A stretch of DNA of 26,063 bases from an uncultured Eubacterium sp. Its GTDB lineage: Bacteria > Bacillota_A > Clostridia > Lachnospirales > Lachnospiraceae. Shown piece after piece: positions 1 through 7,634 of this stretch. A model generated the notes under the pieces. It was not told the DNA's origin and searched no databases. It saw only the letters and a program-made list of their open reading frames with translations. The stretch spans positions 1 to 26,063 of the forward strand of contig CAJUSH010000043.1 of NCBI GenBank assembly GCA_910589045.1, in the 5' to 3' direction. Position numbers and translations under genes: made by a program. Each line of letters begins with the position of its first letter. Within the stretch, counting starts at the first letter, position 1.

Positions 1-46
1 CCCTCTGCTTGTAAGGCAGATGCTCTCCCAGCTGAGCTAAGATCCC
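1..46 (-). tRNA. tRNA-Val (anticodon TAC), 5' part only
   Basis: Reading the minus strand from 46, the sequence begins GGGATCT, continues with a D-arm (AGCTCAGCTGGGAGAGC) and then an anticodon stem TCTGC/GCAGA around the loop CTTACAA, which places anticodon TAC (valine). The gene runs off the left edge just after the anticodon stem, so the variable loop, T-arm and acceptor 3' strand are not visible. A near-perfect promoter lies directly upstream. The tRNA is divergent from the sigma factor gene. Confidence 0.93.
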
Positions 47-84
47 ATATATGTATGAGTCACTATCGCGACCCGACTTAGACA

Positions 85-113
85 AGTATAAAGGACAATT
101 CGGGAAATGTCAA
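85..113 (-). promoter_or_regulatory. Sigma-A promoter of the tRNA-Val transcript
   Basis: On the minus strand, a perfect TTGACA (-35, 113-108) and TATACT (-10, 90-85) are separated by 17 bases. Transcription should start near position 78, about 30 bases before the mature tRNA 5' end. This is the strength expected of a stable-RNA promoter. It lies inside the AT-rich stretch between the tRNA and the sigma factor gene. Confidence 0.88.
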
Positions 114-263
114 CAGTTTTTTATAATTTTTTTCCATTTTTATTTTCTTATTTTGATGCAACAAAATCCCGGGTTTTTGATACTATTCTTTTGTAAGACA
201 GATGAAAGGGAACGCCATTGTCCGGGGAGCGGGCTGCGGCGGGAAAGCACTCCGGAGGCACAC

Positions 264-782
264 ATGAGACAGGAACAATTGGTCCGCGCGGCGAAGGCCG
301 GTGACGCGGCGGCATTCACAGAGCTTTACGAGGAAATATATCGGGACATGTACCGTTTTGCCTACTATATGCTAAAGCATACCGAGGACGCAAAGGATGC
401 GGTTGGAGATGCGGTAGCAGATGCGTGGGCGCAGCTTGCGACACTGAAAAAGGAGGAAGCCTTTAAGAGCTGGGTGTTCGCGATTCTCTCCAATAAATGC
501 AGAAATAAGCTGCGGGAATACGTAAAGCGGCCGGGAGAGCTTACGGAAGCGCTCAGCGATACGCTGGCGGCGCCCCGTCAGTCTGCGCCCGAGGATCGGC
601 TTGCCGTGCGGGAGGAATTTTTAAAGCTGCCGGAGACGGACCGGATGATCATTGCTTTTCATCTGTTTGCAGGCTACAAGACGAAGGAGATTGCGGCAGT
701 GCTCCATATGAACGAGAATACGGTCCGTTCCCGGGAAAGCCGGGCGCTCAGGCGTATGGGCGAGGCACTGGGGAAGGAGTAG
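264..782 (+). CDS. ECF-type RNA polymerase sigma factor
   Basis: A 172-residue sigma-70 family protein of extracytoplasmic-function type. It has an N-terminal region 2 (about residues 15-80, including the TEDAKDAVGDAVADAW helix that corresponds to the core-binding and -10 recognition segment) and a C-terminal region 4 with a helix-turn-helix (about 120-168, KTKEIAAVLHMNENTVRSR). Region 3 is absent, as usual for ECF factors. The reading frame is open back to position 51, but the start at 264 is chosen because GGAGG (254-258) lies 5 bases ahead and the protein then begins exactly at the conserved region 2. The next gene encodes a one-pass membrane protein, the usual place for an anti-sigma partner. 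It would direct core polymerase to a small envelope-related regulon, but the regulon and inducing signal cannot be read from the sequence. Confidence 0.9.
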   Translation: MRQEQLVRAAKAGDAAAFTELYEEIYRDMYRFAYYMLKHTEDAKDAVGDAVADAWAQLATLKKEEAFKSWVFAILSNKCRNKLREYVKRPGELTEALSDTLAAPRQSAPEDRLAVREEFLKLPETDRMIIAFHLFAGYKTKEIAAVLHMNENTVRSRESRALRRMGEALGKE

Positions 783-927
783 GACGGCGGCAGAATGAAC
801 ACCGGGTCAGCAGGCAGGGCTTTGCAGGGAACCCGTTTTGCGCAGCCAGAGGATGGCGGCCGCAAGGGCACCGGGGTCAGGGACGGTGCGCGGGCAGCCG
901 TCAGTGTGAGAAGGAAGGGATCAGGAA

Positions 928-3159
928 ATGGAAGAAAATAAGATGCTGGAAAAAATATGGAGGGAAGCGCAGGCCGTGGAGGTGCCGCAGGAGCTTTCGC
1001 CGGAGCGGATGAAGGAACGCATTGAGGCGAAGGAAAAGGAGGGAGCGATGAAAAAGAAGAGCGAAGCGCGGCAGGAAGGCCGCAAAGGATTCCGCTGGCA
1101 TGGGTACGGCAGCAGGGTGGCCGCGGCGGCGGTGGTACTGATCTTATCCCTTGGGGCATACGGCGTGGCCGGACGGCAGGCACTCTATGAACCGGGAGCA
1201 GAGCATGAGGCGGATGGCTTTGCATCCCCCGGCAGCGAGGAAACGCCGGGGCAGCAGGAGCCGAATGAGACAAACACGGTGCAGCCGGATGACAAAGTGG
1301 CAGCAGGGGACGGTGCAGACGAATCGGGGCAGGAGGAGGAGCCGGTAAAGCAGCTTGGCAATTACCATCTGGCGGAGAGCTACGAGGAAGTATACCGGAT
1401 GGCTGCGGATATGCGCAGCGAAGGCGCCTATGATCTTAGTAAGGGAGAAATGGCGGGAGATGGTGCCGCCGCCGATGCAGTGCCCAGTCGGGATGCGGTA
1501 ACGGCAGAAAGTGAGCGTTATAATTCCGCCGAGAAGGAAGCGGCCGGCTCCCAGAAAAAGATGGAGCAGGCATCGCAGAAGGAGGATTTTTCCACGACCA
1601 ACCTGCAGGTAACAGGAGTGGATGAGAGCGATATTGTAAAGACGGACGGAAAAAATATTTACATTGCGGCGGATGACCAGGTGCGCATCGTGGACGTCAC
1701 CACGGGCGTACCCAGGCAGCTTGGCAGCATCAAGCCGCAGCTTGACGGGAATATGGACAGGATCCTGGAGATGTATGTCTCGGACGACCGGATGGTTTTG
1801 GTTGTGCAGACCGAGGAGACGCAGGAGGTGCCGGTGCCGGATACTGCCGCTTTAAAGGGTTATTTGGCGGAGGATATGGCATGCGGATACGGGTACGACT
1901 ACGGCAGGCTGCGCACAAAGGCGCTGGTCTATGACATCACGATTCCGGCGGGAGCAAAGCTCGTGGGAGCTTATGAGCAGGACGGAGGCTATAACAGCTC
2001 AAGAAAAATCGGGAATATGCTCTACCTGTTTACTGACTATGGCTTTTCTTATGGTATGTCCTATGAGGGACAGCGGTTGTTCGGTGAAGAGTCAGAGGAG
2101 GGTGAAACGGAACTCCGTCTCCCCCAGGTGCAGGGGAAGACGATTCCGGAAAACTGTATTTATCTCCCGAAGGAGGGGGCGAGCTGCGGTGTAGTTATTT
2201 CTGCCATGGATATTACAAATCCGACGGAGGTGAAGGATCAGAAGTTTATATGGAGCGGCAGTGCGGAGCTGTATGTTACGGGCAAATCCATTTATCTGTA
2301 TGAGTCAACATACGATGCGGCATCGGACCGTCAGCGCACAGGCTTTGTCAGATTCCGGATCGGGGACGGGAAAATCAAAGCGGACTGCGCCGAGGCAGTT
2401 CCGGGCAGGATAGAGGACACCTTTGCCCTGCATGAAACGGCAGACGGTTATCTCTACGTGCTGACCACCGACTTTAGGAACTCCGGTACGAAAAACCAGC
2501 TCTACGTCCTGGATGATAAGCTGAAAATATACGGAAAAATCGAGCACATTGCGGACGGTGAGACGGTTTACGCGGCGCGGTTTGTCGACGATATCGGCTA
2601 CTTCGTGACGTACCGGAATATGGACCCGCTTTTTACGGTGGATTTTTCTGACCCGAAAAACCCGACGCTCATCGGGGAGCTGGAGATTCCCGGCTTTTCG
2701 GATTACCTGCAGTTCTGGGACGATGGGTATCTGATCGGTGTCGGGGAGGAGCGGAAAGAAACGGACAGCGAATTTATAGGCATCAAGGTATCGCTCTACG
2801 ATATCTCCGACCCGACGGATGTGAAGGAGGCATCAAAGATCGTTATCGACGATGCCTGGGGCTCGCCTGCAAAGGACAATTACAAGGCACTGCTGGCGGA
2901 TCGGAGCAAAAACGTTATTGCGTTTCTGACGGATGATAAAAGCATCGGCGCAGATTATACCGTCAGCCAGCATGTTTTCCAGGTGCAGGACGGTAAGCTC
3001 GTTCAGGTGGCAAAGGAGAAGCTGGAGGAGGGCTTTGAAGCATACGCCAGCCGAAACCTCTACATCGGGGATAACCTTTATGTGGCGACGGAACGGAAGG
3101 TGGCTGTCTACGATATGAAGGATAGCTTCCGACGGACACACATGCTGGATTTAATATAA
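928..3159 (+). CDS. Membrane-anchored beta-propeller protein (PF09826 type), probable anti-sigma/sensor partner
   Basis: A 743-residue protein in three parts. Residues 1-60 are a charged cytoplasmic segment containing a VPQELSPERMKERIE helix. Residues 62-82 are one hydrophobic transmembrane segment preceded by positive charges. An acidic, low-complexity linker (about 85-205) leads to a large extracellular domain (about 208-743). That domain opens with TTNLQVTGVDESDIVKTDGK, the typical entry of the secreted Beta_propel family PF09826, and shows repeated blade-like strands. The start at 928 has AAGGAAGGG 8 bases ahead. The position after an ECF sigma gene and the inside-TM-outside layout suggest that the short N-terminus binds the sigma factor while the propeller senses the envelope. 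That role is inferred: no canonical zinc-binding anti-sigma motif is present. The 145 bases between the two genes hold no gene. Confidence 0.82.
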   Translation: MEENKMLEKIWREAQAVEVPQELSPERMKERIEAKEKEGAMKKKSEARQEGRKGFRWHGYGSRVAAAAVVLILSLGAYGVAGRQALYEPGAEHEADGFASPGSEETPGQQEPNETNTVQPDDKVAAGDGADESGQEEEPVKQLGNYHLAESYEEVYRMAADMRSEGAYDLSKGEMAGDGAAADAVPSRDAVTAESERYNSAEKEAAGSQKKMEQASQKEDFSTTNLQVTGVDESDIVKTDGKNIYIAADDQVRIVDVTTGVPRQLGSIKPQLDGNMDRILEMYVSDDRMVLVVQTEETQEVPVPDTAALKGYLAEDMACGYGYDYGRLRTKALVYDITIPAGAKLVGAYEQDGGYNSSRKIGNMLYLFTDYGFSYGMSYEGQRLFGEESEEGETELRLPQVQGKTIPENCIYLPKEGASCGVVISAMDITNPTEVKDQKFIWSGSAELYVTGKSIYLYESTYDAASDRQRTGFVRFRIGDGKIKADCAEAVPGRIEDTFALHETADGYLYVLTTDFRNSGTKNQLYVLDDKLKIYGKIEHIADGETVYAARFVDDIGYFVTYRNMDPLFTVDFSDPKNPTLIGELEIPGFSDYLQFWDDGYLIGVGEERKETDSEFIGIKVSLYDISDPTDVKEASKIVIDDAWGSPAKDNYKALLADRSKNVIAFLTDDKSIGADYTVSQHVFQVQDGKLVQVAKEKLEEGFEAYASRNLYIGDNLYVATERKVAVYDMKDSFRRTHMLDLI

Positions 3160-3205
3160 ATGCGGCGGGCGATAAAGCGAGCCGCGTGAAAAGGAGGAAG
3201 AATTT

Positions 3206-3673
3206 ATGAGAAGAAATATGAAAAGAGCTGTCTGGTGCGTGGTGCTTACATTTGCCATTGCGCTTACGGCACTGACGGTGATGCCGGGGAAATGGGCACA
3301 GGCGAAGAGCGGAGGGATTACCTATAATAACAAGGTGTTCACGAAAAAGCTATACAAAAAGACGCAGGTAATCGGGTTCGGTGCGGACGGAAGCCTGCTC
3401 ATCTCAGACAAAAAGTACGTGAAAAAGGTGTATAAGCTGCTGGCGAAGATGGAGCTGGAGGAGCAAACGGAGCGTGACGGGGAGCAAAAGGCCGGGTTTG
3501 TCACCCTTGTAATCCGCAGAAAGGACGGGACAGAAAAAACGTTCACCTTCCAGGGCGATGTGATGTCCACAGGAAGCAAAAGCTATACGATTGTGAAAAA
3601 CAATCCGCTGAAAAAGCTGCATGAGATTTACTCACCGGGCGGAAAAGTACCGATTTTTGTGGAGTGCCATTAA
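3206..3673 (+). CDS. Small secreted protein of unknown function
   Basis: A 155-residue protein with a clear signal peptide: MRRNMKR, a hydrophobic core (about 8-27), and a likely cleavage after AQA at residue 33. The mature part, about 120 residues, is lysine-rich and appears to be a single compact alpha/beta domain. I recognise no catalytic motif and no family with certainty. The start has a strong AGGAGG (3192-3197), 8 bases ahead. It follows the beta-propeller gene by 46 bases on the same strand, so the two are probably cotranscribed. It may belong to the same envelope-response locus, for instance as an extracellular partner of the propeller, but nothing in the sequence proves that. Confidence 0.75.
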   Translation: MRRNMKRAVWCVVLTFAIALTALTVMPGKWAQAKSGGITYNNKVFTKKLYKKTQVIGFGADGSLLISDKKYVKKVYKLLAKMELEEQTERDGEQKAGFVTLVIRRKDGTEKTFTFQGDVMSTGSKSYTIVKNNPLKKLHEIYSPGGKVPIFVECH

Positions 3674-3729
3674 GAAAGAGAGTGCCGTTTCTAAAATTTT
3701 AATACGTTTCTTAAAATTCTATAAAATCG

Positions 3730-3758
3730 ATACAAAAAACATATGGATGTGGTATAAT
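3730..3758 (+). promoter_or_regulatory. Extended -10 promoter for the SLH/efflux operon
   Basis: TG-G-TATAAT at 3750-3758 is a perfect extended -10 element. The -35 region around 3729-3735 is poor (GATACA, 18-base spacing), as extended -10 promoters tolerate. Transcription should begin near 3765, at the first hairpin of the repeat element, giving a leader of about 225 bases before the coding start at 3990. Confidence 0.6.
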
Positions 3759-3903
3759 ACGAACACTTGGCGAGGTACTGACGAGCCTAGTGGAAGTAAT
3801 ACCTGACCACTTAGCGAATGCAAGCGAAGCGCAGCAGGAGGTTAGTGGACAGTGTATCATACGAACACTTGGCGAGGTACTGACGAGCCCGGTGGATGCA
3901 ATG
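3752..3903 (+). repeat. Tandem hairpin repeats in the SLH operon leader
   Basis: Two copies, 102 bases apart, match over 36 bases with one mismatch (3752-3787 and 3854-3889) and stay similar for about 16 more. Each folds as CACTTGGC paired to a GCC-Y-RGTG arm around a 13-base loop containing GAGGTACTGACGA. A third, diverged unit lies between them (about 3807-3848): CCACTTAGCGA ... AGTGGA. In the first copy the loop bases AGGTA (3773-3777) can also pair with TACCT (3800-3804), a possible pseudoknot or alternative stem. I do not recognise a known riboswitch. It may be a cis-acting RNA or a dispersed palindromic repeat. Confidence 0.8.
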
Positions 3904-3989
3904 CGGGCGGAGGGAAGATCTTCTGCCCGATGCTTCGTTATAATTAAATGTGGAGATCTTATGTAAGAAAAGAGAAGGAAGGAACGGAT

Positions 3990-5951
3990 ATGAAGAGGAA
4001 AAAATTGCGCGGCCCTCTGGCGGTGCTGCTCGCATGTGTACTCATCATCGGAAGCGTTTACCCGGCATCGGCCGCACAGACAGGCGGGGAGGGCGCTTCG
4101 GACGGAACGGCTGCGGTGCAGGCAGGCGCGTCGAAGACGGCGGCAAGCCCCACCTATAACCAGGAGCTGGCGCGGAAGGTGCTGGCGGCGATGGGTGTGG
4201 TTACGGGCAGCCAGACAACGGCAAAGGGTCTGAAAAAGCAGGTGAGCCGCAGGCGGTTTGCACAGATGCTTGTGGAGCTCTCTCCCTACAGGAAAAAGGT
4301 GGGGACGACGGTTAAGACTTCGCTGTACACGGACGTAAAAAAGACGGACCCGTATGCACCCTACATCCGAATTGCGGTGGAAAATGGTTGGATGAAGGGC
4401 AATTTAAAGGGCAAATTCCGTCCGACGCAGACCGTCACGCTGCAGGAGGGAATCGTGGCGGTGCTGGCGATGCTCGGCTACGTGGATTCGGATTTTCAGG
4501 GGAGCCTTGCAAGTGCAAAGTTTTCCTTCTATCAGTCGCAGAAGCTGAATAAGAATATAAAGAAGAAGGCAGGCGGGAAGCTTACATACAAGGATACCGT
4601 CAACCTGCTCTACAATATGCTGGTCACACCGGATAAGGCGGGCAATATATACGGCCAGACGCTGGGCTATGCGCTGGATGCCAACGGTGATATCGATTAT
4701 CTGACGCTCGTCTATGACAAGCTGGACGGACCCGTCATTGCGGGGGAGGACTGGCGCTCCCAGATCCCCTTTGACGTGAGCGGTGCCGTGATCTACATAG
4801 ATGGCTCAAAGGCGGGCGCCGAGCGCATCCGCCCCTACGACGTGCTCTATTACTCAAAGAAGCTGAACAGCATTTTCGTTTATCAGGATCGTGTGACCGG
4901 ACGGCTGAACGGCGTCTCGCCGGACCGCTACAAGCCCACAGCCGTGACGGTATCCGGCACGAGCTATGTGCTGGCGGATCAGGATATCGCCTATGCGGTA
5001 TCTGCGATGGGAAGCTATGAGATCGGGGACTATGTGACGCTGCTTTTGGGTAAGGACGGCAAGGTGGTAGGCATCGGAGGCGCGGCAACGCTCAACTCCT
5101 TTATTGGCGGAATCGTTCTTTCCACGACGGAGAAGGTATCCGGCGACAAAAATTCCACCGATGTGAAGAAATATATTACGATGCTGGACACCCTCGGGGA
5201 AACCCACGAATACGAGGTGGAGGATCTGAAGGGCTTCTCGGAAAACACACCGGTAGAAATCGCCTTTGACAACGGAAAGCCCGTGGTGAATAAGGTGAGC
5301 CTAAGCCGGCTCAACGGTACGGTAAACGCAGATGCCACGACTTTTGCGGGCTACAGGCTCTCGGAAAGCATCCGCATTCTGGAGTACGACAGCAGCGGAA
5401 GCTACAGCACCATTGAGCGGAGCCGTCTTGCGGGGCTGACGATCAATTTCTCCAACATTTTGTATTATCATGTGAATGCGGATAAGGAGATTACCGACTT
5501 TATGATCCGGGGCGTCACCGGGGACAGCTACCGCTACGGGATTCTTCTCTCGGCAACCGAGGTCGCAAGCCCGGAGATGATGACGTTTATGGGAAGCTAC
5601 AGCTATCTGATCGACGGGAAGCAGGGCAGCGCAGGAAGCAGCGGGCAGATTTTCGGCGTGCAGGGCTACACGGGTCCGGCACAGTTCGGCTTTGGCGGGT
5701 ACGGCTCCGTCACGAGCGTAAAGATGCTCGGAAGCATTTCCGTGACGTCCATCACGCTCACGGAGGTATCCGACGGCAAGCATGCGTACCGGATCGCCGA
5801 CGGTGTCGGCGTGTACCTCAAGCAGGGCTCAAGCTATTACCTGACGGAGCTTCCGAAGGTGATGAGTCTGAGCAATTACGAGCTAACCGCGTACTATGAC
5901 GGGACGACATCAGGAAGGGTGCGCGTGATCGTTGCGAAGGCAAAGGAGTAA
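3990..5951 (+). CDS. Exported S-layer homology (SLH) domain protein
   Basis: A 653-residue secreted protein. The signal peptide is MKRKKLRGP, a hydrophobic stretch (10-23), then PASA with cleavage near residue 28. Residues of about 55-190 carry degenerate SLH modules, best seen in the block YTDVKKTDPYAPYIRIAVEN, then GWMKGNLKGKFRPTQTVT and a GY(V/A) helix. SLH modules bind pyruvylated secondary cell-wall polymers, so the protein should sit on the wall surface. The remaining about 450 residues are glycine-, serine- and tyrosine-rich beta structure with no motif I can name. The start at 3990 is preferred over the upstream ATG at 3948 because AAGGAAGG (3975-3982) lies 7 bases ahead and the signal peptide then begins directly. 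It is followed by adaptor and ABC transporter genes, and probably cotranscribed with them. Confidence 0.87.
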   Translation: MKRKKLRGPLAVLLACVLIIGSVYPASAAQTGGEGASDGTAAVQAGASKTAASPTYNQELARKVLAAMGVVTGSQTTAKGLKKQVSRRRFAQMLVELSPYRKKVGTTVKTSLYTDVKKTDPYAPYIRIAVENGWMKGNLKGKFRPTQTVTLQEGIVAVLAMLGYVDSDFQGSLASAKFSFYQSQKLNKNIKKKAGGKLTYKDTVNLLYNMLVTPDKAGNIYGQTLGYALDANGDIDYLTLVYDKLDGPVIAGEDWRSQIPFDVSGAVIYIDGSKAGAERIRPYDVLYYSKKLNSIFVYQDRVTGRLNGVSPDRYKPTAVTVSGTSYVLADQDIAYAVSAMGSYEIGDYVTLLLGKDGKVVGIGGAATLNSFIGGIVLSTTEKVSGDKNSTDVKKYITMLDTLGETHEYEVEDLKGFSENTPVEIAFDNGKPVVNKVSLSRLNGTVNADATTFAGYRLSESIRILEYDSSGSYSTIERSRLAGLTINFSNILYYHVNADKEITDFMIRGVTGDSYRYGILLSATEVASPEMMTFMGSYSYLIDGKQGSAGSSGQIFGVQGYTGPAQFGFGGYGSVTSVKMLGSISVTSITLTEVSDGKHAYRIADGVGVYLKQGSSYYLTELPKVMSLSNYELTAYYDGTTSGRVRVIVAKAKE

Positions 5952-6005
5952 GGCTTCGCCTGTTCGGTGTCAGTAAAAGGATAGTAGGAAAGGCTTACAT
6001 AAACG

Positions 6006-7634
6006 ATGAAGGATAAAATTATCAATTTTTTCAAACGACATTACAAGGGAATGATCATCATTGCCGTGCTCGCCGTTGTGGTTTTTGTGGTGGTGCCGCG
6101 GGTGTTAAAGAGCAAGGCGGATGAGATGCTGCAGAGCATGTACCAGACGAGCCAGCCGCTCATGCAGGACCTGCAGGTGACGCTCACGGGAACCGGGACC
6201 ATCACGCCCAATGACCAGTATGCGATCACGCCGCTTGTGCAGGGCGAGATTGTCGACGCACCCTTTGAGGAGGGGGACGTCGTGAAAAAAGGGCAGCTGC
6301 TGTACCAGTTTTCTACAGAAAATGCAGAAGAAAATATTAAATCCGCGAATCTCGGCGTGAAGCAGGCGCAGCAGAGCTACAGCGATGCGGTTGAATCAAA
6401 AAAGAAGAGTGCGGACGACCGTTACCTGACCTCGGACCAGTCGGGCTATGTGAAAAAACTCTACGTGTCCGCAGGAGATAAAATCGTGGCGGGGACGACG
6501 ATCGCGGATATTTACGACAACAAGACGATGGTGCTGGAGGTGCCTTTTAATGCGGCGGACGTAAAAAAGAGCTGGACCGGCGGTGCGGCGACGGTGTATG
6601 TGGGAGACGAGAGCGAGCGGCTGCGGGGAAAGGTTGTATCCATTTCACCTACGGATGCGGTGCTGGACGGAAACATGGTCGTCACCTATGTGACTATTGA
6701 GGTCAAAAATCCCGGCGGTATCGCGGCAGGCGCCACGGGCACTGCGCGCATCAGCGGTGTGGACTGCAACAGCGAGGGGACCTTCTCGGTGAAATCCGAG
6801 GGGACACTCCTTGCGGGCGGCAGCGGCACCATTGCAAAGCTGAACATCAGTGAGGGCGGCTACATCGAAAAGGGCGCGACCTATCTGGTGTTAAAGGACG
6901 GCTCCGTGGGGGACGGCGTGGGCAGCTCAAAGCTGAGCCTGGAGAGCGCAAAAAACCAGCTGGAAAGCGCGAAAAAAAGCCTGGATGATTACAGCGTGAC
7001 CGCCCCCATCTCCGGTACGGTCATTACGAAAAACGCGAAGGAGGGCGACAATATCAATGCGGCATACAATTCCTCCCTTGCGGTGATTTATGATCTGTCC
7101 AAGGTAAAATTCAAGATGCAGATCGACGAGCTGGACGTGCTCAAGATTTCGGTGGGCCAGGAGGTGTCGGTCAGGGCGGATGCGCTGGAAGGCGTGGAAA
7201 TGACAGGACACATTACAAATATCAGCCTTGAGGCGAACACCTCCGGCGGCGTGACGGAGTATCCGGTGACCGTCGAGCTGGATGAGGTGGGGGATCTGCT
7301 CCCGGGCATGAATGTTTCCGCCACCATCGTTTTAAAGGAGGAAAAGGATGCGCTCTGTATCCCGGTGGACGCGCTTATGCGGGGCGACGTGGTATATATG
7401 AAAAACGGGGAGGGCGAGGAGACGACGCCCGAGGAGCTTGCGGCGGGTGTTCCGGAGGGCTTCCATGAGGTGAAGGTGACGGTGGGGATCAGCAGCGATT
7501 CGTATGTGCAGATCTTATCCGGCCTCAAGCCGGAGGATGAGGTGTACGTGCCCAGGGCCGAGATGACGGATATGTACGGGTTGATGATGGGTACCGACGA
7601 TTATTATTATGAGGAAGAGGAAGATGTGGAGTAG
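6006..7634 (+). CDS. HlyD/MacA-type efflux adaptor with doubled lipoyl and barrel cassettes
   Basis: A 542-residue membrane-fusion protein with one N-terminal anchor (residues 14-31) and an extracellular remainder. It appears to contain two sets of adaptor domains. The first lipoyl-like half lies at about 72-108, with its partner around 137-165 (SGYVKKLYVSAGDKIVAG). A beta-barrel follows, then a second lipoyl-like segment (about 260-292), a short helical pair (LESAKNQLESAKKSLDDY), a closing half (VTAPISGTVITKNAKEGDNI) and a second barrel. Typical family members have about 350-450 residues and one such set. The tail is strongly acidic (DDYYYEEEEDVE). It links the ABC permease encoded downstream to envelope components. 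The start is ordinary ATG with AGGAAAGG 12 bases ahead, a rather long spacing. Confidence 0.86.
   Translation: MKDKIINFFKRHYKGMIIIAVLAVVVFVVVPRVLKSKADEMLQSMYQTSQPLMQDLQVTLTGTGTITPNDQYAITPLVQGEIVDAPFEEGDVVKKGQLLYQFSTENAEENIKSANLGVKQAQQSYSDAVESKKKSADDRYLTSDQSGYVKKLYVSAGDKIVAGTTIADIYDNKTMVLEVPFNAADVKKSWTGGAATVYVGDESERLRGKVVSISPTDAVLDGNMVVTYVTIEVKNPGGIAAGATGTARISGVDCNSEGTFSVKSEGTLLAGGSGTIAKLNISEGGYIEKGATYLVLKDGSVGDGVGSSKLSLESAKNQLESAKKSLDDYSVTAPISGTVITKNAKEGDNINAAYNSSLAVIYDLSKVKFKMQIDELDVLKISVGQEVSVRADALEGVEMTGHITNISLEANTSGGVTEYPVTVELDEVGDLLPGMNVSATIVLKEEKDALCIPVDALMRGDVVYMKNGEGEETTPEELAAGVPEGFHEVKVTVGISSDSYVQILSGLKPEDEVYVPRAEMTDMYGLMMGTDDYYYEEEEDVE

Larger units (their letters stand above)
3674..3989 (+). 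other. Non-coding leader region before the SLH gene
   Basis: These 316 bases hold no convincing gene. From left to right there is an AT-only inverted repeat TTAAGAAA/TTTCTTAA (3670-3677 and 3707-3714), the extended -10 promoter, the tandem hairpin repeats, and a strong GC stem GGGCGGAG/TTCTGCCC (about 3904-3928) enclosing the palindrome GAAGATCTTC. A second AGATCT (3954-3959) lies about 30 bases before the start codon and could pair with the first. No T-tract follows the GC stem, so it is not an intrinsic terminator as it stands. Confidence 0.65.

Noticed and set aside
157..186. Possible ECF-type autoregulatory promoter (TGCAAC, 16 bases, GATACT)
   Set aside because: Neither half matches a known ECF consensus closely enough, and the AT-rich context makes chance matches likely.
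3670..3714. Intrinsic terminator after the small secreted protein gene (TTAAGAAA/TTTCTTAA)
   Set aside because: The stem is AT-only with a 29-base loop and no T-tract, so it is too weak to call.
3772..3803. CTGACGAG followed by a short stem, resembling the start of a hammerhead ribozyme core
   Set aside because: The required GAAA segment after stem II and the cleavage-site trinucleotide cannot be placed in either copy; the bases there are GGAAG and GGATG.
3904..3935. GC stem in the SLH leader as an intrinsic terminator
   Set aside because: No run of T residues follows the stem; it could still be part of a regulatory structure.
3948..3989. Upstream ATG for the SLH protein
   Set aside because: It would put 14 charged residues before the signal peptide and lacks a ribosome site, while ATG 3990 has a good one.
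7609..7623. Earlier ATG for the ABC ATPase
   Set aside because: The purine-rich ribosome site lies after this codon and fits ATG 7624 better; the difference is only five residues.
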